Notes: generated by a model from the sequence alone, not told the origin. Shown: positions 52,505 to 62,222, counted from the stretch's first letter. The stretch is DNA of 64,000 bases from Nostoc linckia NIES-25 (GCF_002368035.1 NZ_AP018222.1:6124238-6188237), one strand, 5' to 3'. A program made the numbers and translations.

Positions 52505-53770
52505 TTAATTTCCGCCGAATCCTTTAGAAACTTTAGGAGTTTGGCGCTTTTTACTTTCAGAACTTTTAGTACTTAACATCCATTCCAAATGCTCTGGTAA
52601 GAGTTTCGCCACATCATAATTTTTGAGAATTGTCGCTCGTGCGTTGGCACGAATCGCTTTCATTTCTTGAGGATTATCCAGCACTTCTTCAACTCGATCC
52701 GCAATATTTTTGGGAGAAAAGAAATCTACGAGCAGCCCATTAACGCCATCTTGTATGACCTCTAAAACTGGTGCAGTTTTGGAAGCTACTAGTACACATC
52801 CCACTGACATTGACTCTAACATTGACCAAGACAACACAAAAGGACGGGTTAAATAAATATGAGCAGAAGAGGCTTGTAATACCTGGAGATATTCATTGTA
52901 AGGTAGGCTATCTGTAAAGTGCAGTCTTGATAAATCTAAAGATAATTTTTCGAGCATTAATTGTTTGTAAGTCTTGCCGTCGGGGAGATTTTTACCATAA
53001 GCAACTCTATCTTCTCCCACAACTACTACATGGCATTTGGGTCGCCGTTGTTGAAGTAGGGCTACAGCTTCCATAAACTGGGGAAAACCTCTGTAAGGTT
53101 CCATTCCTCGTCCGACATAAGTTACTAACTCTTCCACATGGGAAAGGTCGAGATTTATTCTTGGTAAAACTAACTTGGCATCTGGTATGGGAGTAAAAAA
53201 TTTGGTGTCAATACCATCATGACAAACAGTGATTTTATTATGAAATTCTTTAGGAAATTGTTGCCGCTGCCAATGAGTAGGAGAAAGCCCGCGATCGCAA
53301 CTGTATAAATCAGTCAAAATCGGCGCATTTTTTACGCGAATTCGGCATATATCATCAGCATTTAATGGTTCGTTGGGATCGAAATCTGCATCGGAACCAT
53401 GAGCATGATAAAACCACTCGAAATAACACAACAATTCTGCTTTGGGAAACACATCTTTCATAAACAAAGTCGGCCCCCAACCAGAATGACCATAAACTAT
53501 ATCTGGAACGAAACCCTCAGCTTTTAATTTTTCTGCTATGCGATAAACAGCTTGACCAGTAAGCACAGCATTTTCCAAGTTGCGAACATAGTGGTGCGTT
53601 TGGGGAGCAGCTTCACGAGAAGGAGCGTAAATAGCTTTATGAACGCCAAATATTTCTCCTTCACGACGATTTGTGCCATACACAACTCTGAAGTTCTTAT
53701 CCCTGCCTAAAAACATGGCAAGGTTGCGAAATTGCGCGGGGAAGTTGGGATGTAAAAATAAAATCTGCAT
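52505..53770 (-). CDS. Glycosyltransferase, GT4/GT-B family
   Basis: A 421-residue GT-B fold enzyme. The N-terminus is MQILFLHPNFPAQFRNLAM; VPDIVYGHSGWGPTLFM is the acceptor-side segment. The donor-binding half has VTYVGRGMEPYRGFPQFMEA and VVVVGEDRV, and the E-x7-E motif region is LESMSVGCVLVASKTAPVLEVIQDGVNGLLVDF. It transfers a sugar from a nucleotide-sugar donor; the product is unknown. The C-terminal tail is basic (KKRQTPKVSKGFGGN). It lies next to another transferase-like gene on the same strand. Confidence 0.9.
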   Translation of the reverse strand: MQILFLHPNFPAQFRNLAMFLGRDKNFRVVYGTNRREGEIFGVHKAIYAPSREAAPQTHHYVRNLENAVLTGQAVYRIAEKLKAEGFVPDIVYGHSGWGPTLFMKDVFPKAELLCYFEWFYHAHGSDADFDPNEPLNADDICRIRVKNAPILTDLYSCDRGLSPTHWQRQQFPKEFHNKITVCHDGIDTKFFTPIPDAKLVLPRINLDLSHVEELVTYVGRGMEPYRGFPQFMEAVALLQQRRPKCHVVVVGEDRVAYGKNLPDGKTYKQLMLEKLSLDLSRLHFTDSLPYNEYLQVLQASSAHIYLTRPFVLSWSMLESMSVGCVLVASKTAPVLEVIQDGVNGLLVDFFSPKNIADRVEEVLDNPQEMKAIRANARATILKNYDVAKLLPEHLEWMLSTKSSESKKRQTPKVSKGFGGN

Positions 53771-54254
53771 TGCAATAATTTTAATTAGCTTATTGTGAGG
53801 TAAAATAAAACAGGAATCAGAAGTCAGAATTCAGAATTCAGAATTTTTAAGTAGTTTAGAATAATTAGCACATAACCAAGCTATTTTATTTGTAAAAATT
53901 TAAAATTATATATTCCCGGATTTTGAAAGAAGTCTGAAATATTTTCTTTCAAGAATAATTAATTATGGCGTTATTGATTCATCATCTCTCCAAATCGTTA
54001 ATTATTTTGGCTCCTGAATTATGACAATATTTTTAAGATTATAAGATTATTTGCGACGATTTTTTTGCAATTCAATATTAGTTAACTAAGTTATTCTTGA
54101 ATATTCATACTAATTTACGATCGCCAGTCAGCTCTTCCACTTTGCGGTAAGCTAAAGCTGCATCTCCCTCATTCCCCATTGAATGCAACTGGGGACGGCT
54201 TTGGTGAGGCGTTGCCGAGAAATGCGAAAATAATTGAAAATTCGTGTCGCGATC
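53771..54254. other. A/T-rich spacer between divergent genes
   Basis: No gene is seen. It has a TCAGAATTCAGAATTCAGAAT direct-repeat run at about 53820-53845. A frame on the minus strand (54152-54493) is a shadow of the DUF429 gene. Promoters for both flanking genes should be here. Confidence 0.5.
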
Positions 54255-54995
54255 GTGAAATTTATTGGCATTGATTTAGGCTGGAAATCCCAACCAAGCG
54301 GACTCTGCTGCTTAGGATGGATAGATGGACAACTGCAACTACTGGATTTAGACCGCAAAGAAGCCATTGCAGACATCCTGACATGGATTGATGACAGCGT
54401 ACAACCAGACGAACCAGCCATCATTGGCGTAGATGCACCCACCCTCATACCCAATGACACTGGGAGTCGCCTCCCCGACAAACTCACCCACAAATACTTT
54501 GGTAAATATCACGCCGGATGTTACCCAGCTAATAAAAACCTACCCTTTGCCGATCGCACCATCAACTTTGGCTTAGAATTAGAATCTCGCGGCTATATAC
54601 ACGCACCCACCATCGAACCGCAAAAACTTGGCCGATATCAAATAGAAGTCTTTCCCCACCCAGCAATTGTTCATCTTTTCAACTTAGAACGCATCCTCAA
54701 ATACAAAAAAGGACGCCTGGGCGAACGCCGCCTAGAATTAATTAAACTTCAAAATTATCTTCTCGATATCCTCCCCTCTCTCTCCCCTCCTCTGCGTTCT
54801 CTGTGTCTCTGCGGTTCGTTTATTCCGGAAATTCCCATCACAGGCGCAGCCCTGAAAGCAACTGAAGATAAACTAGATGCCCTAGTTTGCGCTTATATTG
54901 CTGCATACTGGTGGTATTGGGGAGAACAACGTAATTTAGTACTTGGCGATCGCACCACTGGCTACATTGTCATTCCTCAAAGAATTTTAACTTAA
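54255..54995 (+). CDS. DUF429-family protein
   Basis: A 246-residue protein of the DUF429 group, which has an RNase H-like fold with uncertain function. Visible are VKFIGIDLGWKSQPSGLCCL (first Asp strand), IIGVDAPTLIPNDTG (second Asp), YQIEVFPHPAIVHLFNLERI and ATEDKLDALVCAYIAAYWW (last acidic helix). GTG at 54255 is chosen because the conserved domain begins there; a TTG seven codons earlier is in frame and possible, and neither has a strong ribosome-binding site. A CTCTGCGTTCTCTGTGTCTC repeat at about 54790-54825 adds LRSLCLCGSFI in frame. Confidence 0.82.
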   Translation: MKFIGIDLGWKSQPSGLCCLGWIDGQLQLLDLDRKEAIADILTWIDDSVQPDEPAIIGVDAPTLIPNDTGSRLPDKLTHKYFGKYHAGCYPANKNLPFADRTINFGLELESRGYIHAPTIEPQKLGRYQIEVFPHPAIVHLFNLERILKYKKGRLGERRLELIKLQNYLLDILPSLSPPLRSLCLCGSFIPEIPITGAALKATEDKLDALVCAYIAAYWWYWGEQRNLVLGDRTTGYIVIPQRILT

Positions 54996-55108
54996 AAAGG
55001 CGTTGTCGAAAATGGGATTTTATCTCACGTAGGTGGAGAGGAGGCGTGTTAGATTATGAGCTATATATTGCTGCAAACCCAATCTCCAGTCTTTTTTACC
55101 GAGGTTTT

Positions 55109-55576
55109 ATGCAAGAAGTTAGTTCTAATTTGAGTTTAAAAGAGCTTTATGAAATTGATGGACATCTTTGGTTAGAAAAAACAATTAAATTATTGAAAGC
55201 TCATCATTTAGAAGAATTAGATTTAGAAAATTTAATTGAGGAGCTAGAAAATTTGGGACGCAGAGACAAAGCCAGGGTTGCTAATTTATTAGAGCAAGTT
55301 ATTAGACATCTTTTATTGCTGCAATATTGGAAAGAAGAATCTGAATATAATTCTGGACATTGGAGAGCAGAAAATAGAAGTTTTAGAACTCAGCTAAAAC
55401 GTAGCTTGACAACGAATTTATATCAATTTTTAGAAAAAGAATTACCATCAATTTATGATGATACTTTAGGGTATGTTCTTGAGAAAACTGAAGGCAAACT
55501 AAATAACTTACCCCAATCTTGCACTTATAACTTAGAACAGCTATTAGATATTAATTATCTACCTGAAATTCTGTAG
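55109..55576 (+). CDS. DUF29-family protein
   Basis: A 155-residue helical protein of the DUF29 family, common in cyanobacteria: LKELYEIDGHLWLEKTIKLL, LDLENLIEELENLGRRDKAR, LLEQVIRHLLLLQYWKE and NYLPEIL. Function is unknown; members are often found near mobile or toxin-antitoxin-like loci, and here the neighbour is DUF429 on the same strand, 113 bp upstream. The ATG at 55109 with GAGG four bases upstream is preferred over a TTG 21 codons earlier. Confidence 0.82.
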   Translation: MQEVSSNLSLKELYEIDGHLWLEKTIKLLKAHHLEELDLENLIEELENLGRRDKARVANLLEQVIRHLLLLQYWKEESEYNSGHWRAENRSFRTQLKRSLTTNLYQFLEKELPSIYDDTLGYVLEKTEGKLNNLPQSCTYNLEQLLDINYLPEIL

Positions 55577-55619
55577 AAAAAGAGGCAATACTACTCGCTT
55601 TATGCATTTTGAACTCAGA

Positions 55620-55895
55620 ATTTAGTTTGGGGAAAAGGTTAAAGGGTAAGGGTTAAAGGTTTTTTCTTTCCCTTTTCCCCCGCCCCTTATCCCCAGAGGG
55701 GGCCCCACCTTCCCCTTTTCCCCTTAACCGAACGTGAGTTCGACGGCTGTAAAAACCCCTCTCCAAACCTCTCCCCCACAAGGAGAGAGGCTTTGAAACC
55801 CTAATTTTTTCGTTGTCAACTAAAAATATTTCTGCCCCTCTCCGCCTCGGAGAGGGGTTGGGGAGAGGTTCATCGAACTCGCGTTAACCGACAAG
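55620..55895. repeat. Repeat cluster: GGGGAAAAGGTTAAAGGG family and CCTCTCC palindromes
   Basis: GGGGAAAAGGTTAAAGGG with reverse TTCCCTTTTCCCCC (55630-55680), GAACGTGAGTTCGACGG, then CCCCTCTCCAAACCTCTCCC and GGAGAGAGG paired with CTCTCCGCCTCGGAGAGGGG and GGGGAGAGG (55758-55868). The segment is made wholly of nested inverted repeats and holds no gene. Confidence 0.7.
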
Positions 55896-55900
55896 TATTG

Positions 55901-55938
55901 GAAAAAAAGGCGTTGCTAAATTTAAATCAGCAACGCCT
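55901..55938 (-). terminator. Rho-independent terminator of glgP
   Basis: AGGCGTTGCT and AGCAACGCCT form a perfect 10-bp stem with an 11-nt loop. On the minus strand it is followed by seven T. It starts 33 bp after the glgP stop codon. Confidence 0.85.
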
Positions 55939-55970
55939 AATCTTGAGTATTCAAAAACTATTTAGTACTC

Positions 55971-58535
55971 TTATTCTGCCCAAGCAATCAACCTTGGTTC
56001 GTAAGCATTAGCCAAATGTTGATTTTTCGGCAATACCCGCAAAGACAAGCCTTGCAAACCGGAGGTGGTGTAGGTAATATTAGCGGTGTAAGTAGTCAAT
56101 CCTTGGCTATCTTCGCCTTGGTAATCCATCACCACTGTCACAGCGTTGACAATATCACCATTGGCATCGATCGCACCTTGATATAACTCTACCTGCACGT
56201 CATCATTGTCCAAAGTTGCCAAGTCAACCTTAGCTTTGACAGCCACAGTTTGGTTAACTTCAATATCCGCAGGTGTGGATACATCAATATCTTTGATTTT
56301 GATGTTGAACCAGTGGTCGCTGAGTTTTGCTTTCCAAGCGGCTAGTTCTTTGGCTGGGGCATAGTTATCAACGGTCAGGGTATGATAGCGATCGCTAGCT
56401 GGAAAATAAGCTCTTTGTGCATATTCTCCTACCATCCGCGCTGTATTAAAGAATGGACAATTCAAGCGAATTGCATCCTTCATTTTGGCAACCCACGGCC
56501 GCGGTAAGCCATCACTATCCCGATGTTCGTAAAATAGCGGTACGACTTCCTTCTCTAACAAATCGTAGAGGGCGTTTGCTTCTACTTCATCTTGGTAGGC
56601 GGGATCGTCGTAATTTTCTCCATGTCCAATTGCCCAGCCTGTGCGGACATAATCAGCTTCATCCCACCAACCATCTAGTACGCTTAAATTGGGCAATCCA
56701 TTCATTGACGCTTTCATGCCACTGGTACCAGACGCTTCCCGCGGACGACGCGGTGTGTTTAACCAGATATCACAACCTGCTACCATCAACCGCGAAATGT
56801 GAATGTCGTAATTAGGAACAAACACTACCTGCTTTTCTAAATGCTGTTCGCGGATAAAGTGATTGATGTCGCGGATAAGTTCTTTTCCGGGAATATCTTT
56901 AGGATGCGCTTTACCGGCAATTACAAATTGCACCTTTCGGTCTTTTTTGGCTAACAAAATCCGCTTGATGCGTTCTACATCGCGCATCCACAAAGTAGCG
57001 CGTTTGTAGGTGGCAAAGCGACGAGCAAAGCCAATGGTAAAAGCGTAGGGATCTAAAACTTCTTGGGCTTGGACAATTTCTGAAGGTGAAGCGCCGCGAT
57101 CGCGTAAATGCTTGACCAAATGCTCCCGCACGTACAATATCATGTCTAAGCGGCAGCGTTCGTGATTGCGCCACAATTCTTCATCGGGTATGGCGTCCAT
57201 CCTATCCCACAGTGGGCTATCTACTGGTGCTGATGACCAACTCGGCCCCAAGTAGCGATCGTATAACTCTTGAGTTGATTTGGCAACACAACTCCGAGCA
57301 TGGACGCCGTTTGTAATGGCGGCGATGGGCACTTCTTCCACTGGCACTTTTTTCCACAAGCCTTGGAACATTTGCCGGGACACTACGCCGTGCAATTGTG
57401 CCACGCCGTTGGAAAATGTTGCCATTTTTAACGCCAACACTGCCATACTGAAAGGCGCAGACAAATCGCCAGTATTTTCCCGCCCCAGTCCTAAGAATTG
57501 TTCTTTGGGCAAGCCAAAGATTTCTGCATAGTACCCCAGATAATACAAAACTTTGTCGGGAGAAAATAAGTCAATGCCTGCTGGTACTGGCGTGTGAGTA
57601 GTAAAGATATTACTCGAAGCCACCACCTGTTTAGCTTCGGCATAATCCAATCCCTCTTCCTGAATCAGCAGCCGGATGCGTTCTAGGGCAGAGAAGGCGG
57701 CGTGACCTTCATTCATGTGGTAGGCGGTGACCTTCAAGCCCAAGGCTTTGAGCATTTGCACACCACCGATCCCCAGCATGATTTCCTGGTGGATACGCAT
57801 GTCGATGTCGCCACCATAGAGTTGGTCTGTGATGTCGTGGTCGTAGGGATTATTGGGTTCAATGTTGGTGTCTAGCAGATATAAAGGCACCATTCCCACC
57901 TGTACGCGCCAAACTCTGGCGTAGACCTTGCGCCCTGGATAGTCTACTGCAATTCGCAGTTCTGAACCATCGGGATTGCGCTCTGGGTGCAAGGGCATAT
58001 TGTAGAAATCGTTGATGGGGTAGCGTTCTTGCTGCCAACCATCAGCATTGAGATACTGGGCAAAGTAGCCTTGCTGGTAGAGCAAACCTACACCTACAAG
58101 GGGTAGACCCAAGTCACTGGCAGATTTGAGGTGATCCCCCGCCAGAACGCCCAAACCTCCAGAATACACGGGCAAGCAATCTACAAGTCCAAATTCCGCC
58201 GAAAAATAGGCGTAGCATTCTTTTGGTTTATTTTCCCGTTGTTTCTGATGCCAGGTGCGCTCTTGCAAATAATCTTCTAACTGACGGTTAGCTCGATCCA
58301 TTTGCGCGAGGAAGCCTTCATCTTCGACAACTTCCAAAAGTCGCGCCTGAGAAATAGTACCCAGCATCAACACCGGGTTATGACGGCTCGACTCCCACAG
58401 GTCAGAATCTAAGCGACGAAATAAATCTTTAGTCTCAACGTTCCAATCCCAGTGCAAGTTATATGCCAGCCGCCGCAGCGGTTCGAGTCGCGGCGGTAGT
58501 GAGGGGGAGACATTGAATGTGCGAATTGGCTGCAT
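55971..58535 (-). CDS. glgP: Alpha-glucan (glycogen) phosphorylase, GT35 short form
   Basis: An 854-residue phosphorylase that releases glucose-1-phosphate from glycogen. The N-terminus (IRTFNVSPSLPPRLEPLRRL, NLHWDWNVETKDLFRRLD) is that of the alpha-glucan family phosphorylase group, which lacks the long regulatory N-terminus of muscle-type enzymes. GVGLLYQQGYFAQ and YHMNEGHAAFSALER follow, and EASGTSGMKASMNG carries the PLP-binding Lys. The C-terminal ~110 residues add a beta-sandwich-like extension. ATG at 58535 (MQPIRTFNV) matches the expected start; a TTG six codons upstream is less likely. It ends in a strong terminator. Confidence 0.94.
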   Translation of the reverse strand: MQPIRTFNVSPSLPPRLEPLRRLAYNLHWDWNVETKDLFRRLDSDLWESSRHNPVLMLGTISQARLLEVVEDEGFLAQMDRANRQLEDYLQERTWHQKQRENKPKECYAYFSAEFGLVDCLPVYSGGLGVLAGDHLKSASDLGLPLVGVGLLYQQGYFAQYLNADGWQQERYPINDFYNMPLHPERNPDGSELRIAVDYPGRKVYARVWRVQVGMVPLYLLDTNIEPNNPYDHDITDQLYGGDIDMRIHQEIMLGIGGVQMLKALGLKVTAYHMNEGHAAFSALERIRLLIQEEGLDYAEAKQVVASSNIFTTHTPVPAGIDLFSPDKVLYYLGYYAEIFGLPKEQFLGLGRENTGDLSAPFSMAVLALKMATFSNGVAQLHGVVSRQMFQGLWKKVPVEEVPIAAITNGVHARSCVAKSTQELYDRYLGPSWSSAPVDSPLWDRMDAIPDEELWRNHERCRLDMILYVREHLVKHLRDRGASPSEIVQAQEVLDPYAFTIGFARRFATYKRATLWMRDVERIKRILLAKKDRKVQFVIAGKAHPKDIPGKELIRDINHFIREQHLEKQVVFVPNYDIHISRLMVAGCDIWLNTPRRPREASGTSGMKASMNGLPNLSVLDGWWDEADYVRTGWAIGHGENYDDPAYQDEVEANALYDLLEKEVVPLFYEHRDSDGLPRPWVAKMKDAIRLNCPFFNTARMVGEYAQRAYFPASDRYHTLTVDNYAPAKELAAWKAKLSDHWFNIKIKDIDVSTPADIEVNQTVAVKAKVDLATLDNDDVQVELYQGAIDANGDIVNAVTVVMDYQGEDSQGLTTYTANITYTTSGLQGLSLRVLPKNQHLANAYEPRLIAWAE

Positions 58536-59124
58536 AGGTTGGCAAAACTCCAAGTTTAGCTATGGTTATTGTTTACTTTCTTTACCAATGTTGCCAATTC
58601 TCTATAGCCTAGTTTGTGAAAAAGCCATGACTTTGTTAAGCATTGAGAATTTTTCTTAACCTCGTTGCTAGAGTTTACACCAAGGTATTTTTTATTCTAT
58701 GCGTTACTTTTAGCCATGTACTTGGTATATGAAAATTTAACCATTTACTGGTATGTATCATTTAATATAATTTAGTTTTGAACGAATTATTTATATTTAT
58801 TTTATTATTCGTTTTGGGGATCGATTATTTTTGCCTTAATGGAATGAAAATATTATCATCTCGATTGTAACCATAAGAAAAAATTAATTATTTTTTAATA
58901 AAATTATCCCGATCTAGAATCATGACAATGAATAGGTTGGGTTAACCTAAATTTATGCGATCGCACGACATTGTTTCACTCAGCCGGAAGCTGTTGTTGA
59001 GGAAAACTGTAGTCAGGAGTTCAGCAGAAAAAGCGATGTCTACGACGGGCTACACCTACGGCAAACACTTGGCATCAAACAAACATTGATACTACAAGAG
59101 TAAAACAATTTACTCAATGTTATC
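58536..59124. other. A/T-rich spacer upstream of glgP
   Basis: No gene is seen. It is strongly A/T-rich (58700-58920) with HIP1 (GCGATCGC at 58957) and a repeat GCGATGTCTACGACGGGCTA at 59031. The glgP promoter should lie at its left end. No sensor or riboswitch-like structure could be recognised. Confidence 0.5.
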
Positions 59125-59448
59125 TTATGCACCTAGTGAAGGCTGATCCTTAGTATTTTTTGACATTGTGAGAGCTATGGCTGCTGCATAGGCAATCTCC
59201 GCTGCCACTTGATAAGCATGTTTAATACTCGATGAAGCGTCCTTGGTTTTAGGAGCAGGGGAAACTTTTTTGCGCCGTGATTCTTGCTTTACATCGCCTG
59301 CAACAATAGATCGCTGTAATAATATCCAAGCATCTAGATCTTCGGAATCATAATCGCTTTGAATTAGCGATCGGATTTCGTCTTCAGCTACAATACTCAA
59401 ATAACCAGTAGCTAGAGCTTCTTCTACAAGTTCTTTAATTAAAGCCAT
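59125..59448 (-). CDS. Small hypothetical protein
   Basis: A 107-residue protein with two parts. The N-terminal ~50 residues (ALIKELVEEALATGYLSIVA, IRSLIQSDYDSEDLDAWILL) are helical and acidic. After a Lys/Ser-rich linker the C-terminal helix (AYQVAAEIAYAAAIALTM) is Ala-rich and may be amphipathic. The N-terminal part recalls small cyanobacterial proteins with an LxxLLxR-like pattern, but I cannot name it. ATG at 59448 is preferred to a TTG five codons upstream; no good ribosome-binding site is seen. Confidence 0.55.
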   Translation of the reverse strand: MALIKELVEEALATGYLSIVAEDEIRSLIQSDYDSEDLDAWILLQRSIVAGDVKQESRRKKVSPAPKTKDASSSIKHAYQVAAEIAYAAAIALTMSKNTKDQPSLGA

Positions 59449-59764
59449 AATAATATAGACCAAGTGTGTGAGTTAAAACCGATACCTCAATTTCTCCAAT
59501 TGCATCTTGCCTTGTCAACTTTTCCCTGAAACTCGCATACGTTTTAGCTTCCATAAAATTTATAACAACCAAACCCAAGCACGCATCACCCGCTCGGCTC
59601 ACCCATTTGGGTGATTTACAAATTTTGAGATATAAGTAACAGGGAAGAAGCTAATTTTTAGCTTTTTGTTTTTGCCAAAAATAGGGTGTGATTTAGTATA
59701 GTAGATATCATTTTAAATTTAACAAAAGCTCAAATTTTTTTTAGAATTAGGTGGCGGTATAAAT
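59449..59764. other. Spacer upstream of the small hypothetical gene
   Basis: No gene is seen. A short direct repeat CACCCGCTCGGCTCACCC at about 59587 and A/T-rich DNA are all that stand out. Confidence 0.45.
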
Positions 59765-60010
59765 ATTATTAGTCATTAGTCTTCTCTTACAAAGTTCCGA
59801 TGGTCGGAAACCTCCGCTCAGACTTTGCGCTTAGTCATTGGTCGCTTGTACTGAGCGACTTGTGCCGAGAGTACCTTGAGGGGAAGCAAGCTACGCGTAG
59901 CGTCTACTAGAGAAGTCGAGGTAAGTCCTTGGCGCAGCCTCTCGCAGAGAAGTATTAGTCATTAGTTACCCTCTGCCCCTCTGTCCCTGTTACCTGTGCC
60001 CCGTGTCCCC
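59765..60010. repeat. Mosaic of short interspersed repeats
   Basis: Joined end to end: TTATTAGTCATTAGTC, GGTCGGAAACCTCCGCTCAG, GCTTGTACTGAGCGACTTG, GCTACGCGTAGCGTCTAC, GCGCAGCCTCTCGCAGAGAA, GTATTAGTCATTAGTTACC, and CCCTGTTACCTGTGCCCCGTG. Several are the same units found inside the PKS/NRPS genes. It looks like a preferred landing zone where repeats insert into each other. Confidence 0.7.
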
Positions 60011-60980
60011 ACTTCCTATTTAGCTCGTAAAAAACTTAGCTGATTTTCATAATTTTTATCAGTAAATAGCCTGAAAAATCGCTGATTTCAGAAAGATTGC
60101 GCCACTAAAAATAAAATGTGTTATCGTTAAAAACAATTGTAATTAAAAGCCATTCATCTAATTTTTTTATAAAGATGAATTGGTTAGTCTGTAAATCATC
60201 CGTGTGCAACATGATTGGAGCAGCATACTCTAGAAATTCGTTGCAAGAAAGCCGTCATAGCAGTCGGGGAAGCGCTTACTTGTTTGCACCGATGGTTAAC
60301 TTCAATGTGATGGCCGATGTGGGAGATAATCCACCTTAAATTGGATTTTATTTGGGCAGAATTACCCACAAAAATCCAACAATAATTACATATTCTGCTA
60401 GACGTAAATTGTCTTTGAGCTTTGAAATAGTCTAGTTAAATGTATTTTTGTTGCCAATTAGCTTGTAGGACTGAGTTGTTTTAACACACTAAAACAGCCT
60501 GAGAATAAATAACCTTCAGGTAAACAACTCTACGCGTACTTGTGTAACAAGCTTTTAAAATTTTTTGCCCAATAACCAAGTATCCTATCTCAACCAAAAA
60601 ATATTTCCATCAGACAATTTAATAGTCTGAACTTTGACTCTGCAATGCGTCGATGTTGTTTTGTTAATTCCGTCTCTGGAAAAATCAGCAAAACTTCAGC
60701 GTCAGCTTACTTGTGCAAAGGCTTCTAGCGATGGAAGCAATTGTGCATATCAGCTGAATAATCATACCGGATTAAAGTTAAAAAATTGCTTGCATTCAAG
60801 CCAGACTTTGGTTGTTCCAAATTTGGAAACCCGTATAAAAATTCTGGGGAATGCAGTAATACCGTTAATTTAAATCAGGTATTACGACATACTAATACCA
60901 ATAGTATGGGTACGAGATTAGGATACAGCCCAAAAAAGCTTCAAAACCTCAACAAGAATTGATTGAAGAGATATGTAACC
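60011..60980. other. Gene-poor region (about 970 bp)
   Basis: Two open frames (60118-60339 and 60634-60873, plus strand) show no homology signal, no clear ribosome-binding site and atypical composition; they could be decayed coding sequence, but I do not call them. No RNA gene was recognised. Near its right end A/T-rich DNA precedes the acyltransferase start. Confidence 0.45.
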
Positions 60981-61670
60981 ATGCGTAAAGACCAATATTT
61001 CTCAAAATTTCAACGCGCCCAAGAACTTTTAGTAACTACAGTGTTAGGAGATCTTCCAACACTCATTCTCGGCCCAAAGTTGCGAAATTTAGGATATCGT
61101 ACTATTTTCGCTAAAATAGGCAGCCCCGTGTATATCCAAAATGGTGTCGAATTTAAGAGTACTTCTTGTATTGAAATTGGCAGTGGAGTATATATTTTTA
61201 AAGGTGTACGGTTGGACGCCAGCGGACACAAAAATAATAGAATTCATCTAGAAAATAGAGTCGCTATTGAACGTTACGTTGATATCGGGTGCTTGGAAAA
61301 TACGTATATACATATTGATGAAGACACCTTCATTGGGCCTAACGTGTGTATTGAAGGGCCAGGAGACATTAAAATTGGCAAACACTGTATGATTGCTGGC
61401 CACTCAGGGATATATGCTAATAATCATAACTTTGCCGATCCAATGCAACCGATAAAATCCCAAGGCGTGACTCGCAAAGGAATTGCGATCGAGGATGACT
61501 GTTGGCTAGGGCATGGAGTAACAGTATTAGATGGCGTTACCATCGGTCAAGGCAGTGTGATTGGTGCCGGAGCAGTGGTCAATAAAGATATTCCTCCTTT
61601 TTCCGTTGCTGTAGGCATACCTGCACGAGTAATCAAAAATCGGATTGGCAAGGAACTAGCAAAATTTTGA
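60981..61670 (+). CDS. Hexapeptide-repeat (left-handed beta-helix) acyltransferase
   Basis: A 229-residue protein with the LbH fold: repeated I/V-G-x-x hexads from about residue 50 to 210 (IEIGSGVYIFKGVRL, IGPNVCIEGPGDIKIGKHCM, CWLGHGVTVLDGVTIGQGSV, IGAGAVVNKDIPPFSVAVGI). The catalytic-type His lies in AGHSGIYANNHNF. The ending PARVIKNRIG is typical of sugar or serine O-acetyltransferases and colanic-acid-type acetyltransferases. The acceptor is unknown; a glycan or lipid-linked sugar is likely. ATG at 60981 is preferred over a TTG six codons upstream. Confidence 0.87.
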   Translation: MRKDQYFSKFQRAQELLVTTVLGDLPTLILGPKLRNLGYRTIFAKIGSPVYIQNGVEFKSTSCIEIGSGVYIFKGVRLDASGHKNNRIHLENRVAIERYVDIGCLENTYIHIDEDTFIGPNVCIEGPGDIKIGKHCMIAGHSGIYANNHNFADPMQPIKSQGVTRKGIAIEDDCWLGHGVTVLDGVTIGQGSVIGAGAVVNKDIPPFSVAVGIPARVIKNRIGKELAKF

Positions 61671-61676
61671 AATGGG

Positions 61677-61945
61677 GATTGGGGACTGGGGACTGGGGAC
61701 TGGGGTATGGTAAGCGTTCTTTGTAACCTCTACTTTTTTGGGAAACTTATGTTGTTAGTCAACGTCACAAGAAGAGCTAGTCTTTGAGTTATTTTTTAGG
61801 GACATCTATTAAGTTAGACATGCACTGATTCTCAATACACTTGGGCTTTGAGAGTGCTGAGTTAGGAGTTATTCTCCCTCTTTTCCCTCATCTCCCGCGT
61901 CCCCCAGTCCCCAGTCCCCAATCCCTAGTCCCCAATCCCAAGAAT
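61677..61945. repeat. GGGGACTGGGGACT arrays as a long inverted repeat
   Basis: GGGGATTGGGGACTGGGGAC plus further copies (61674-61710) on one side and CCCCCAGTCCCCAGTCCCC plus AATCCCTAGTCCCCAATCCC (61900-61941) on the other. The arms are complementary with ~190 bp between them, so RNA from this area could form a large hairpin between the acyltransferase and psbI. Confidence 0.75.
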
Positions 61946-62053
61946 CTCGTCTCAAAAAGGGACGAGATGTGAGTAATATAAAGTAGCTACTTTTTCTGCA
62001 TGGCAGATACTGAAAGAAAAGCTCTCTTTGTTATACCCGTTGGAGATGTTTGT

Positions 62054-62170
62054 ATGGTGACTTTAAAAATCGTTGTTTATATTGTTGTTGCCTTCTTTAT
62101 AGCTATCTTCGTGTTCGGATTTTTGTCGAACGACCCAGCTCGTAACCCCGGCCGTCGGGACTTGGAGTAA
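62054..62170 (+). CDS. psbI: Photosystem II reaction centre protein I
   Basis: A 38-residue single-helix thylakoid membrane protein of the photosystem II core, next to D1. The sequence MVTLKIVVYIVVAFFIAIFV then FGFLSNDPARNPGRRDLE has the hydrophobic helix (residues 5-24) and the strongly conserved cytoplasmic end (DPARNPGRRDLE) of PsbI. GGAG lies ~8 nt before the ATG. It helps PSII assembly and stability. It is followed by a perfect 11-bp stem-loop, so it is likely a monocistronic transcript. Usually missed because of its length. Confidence 0.95.
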   Translation: MVTLKIVVYIVVAFFIAIFVFGFLSNDPARNPGRRDLE

Positions 62171-62222
62171 AAAAGCGATAAATTATCCACAACTTTGGAA
62201 GGCGGAAAATACTCAACGCCAC

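Noticed and set aside
60118..60339. 73-codon open frame, plus strand
   Set aside because: No recognisable domain, no Shine-Dalgarno sequence, and unusual amino-acid make-up. It could be a relic, but cannot be supported.
60634..60873. 79-codon open frame, plus strand
   Set aside because: Same reasons; the next real start is at 60981.
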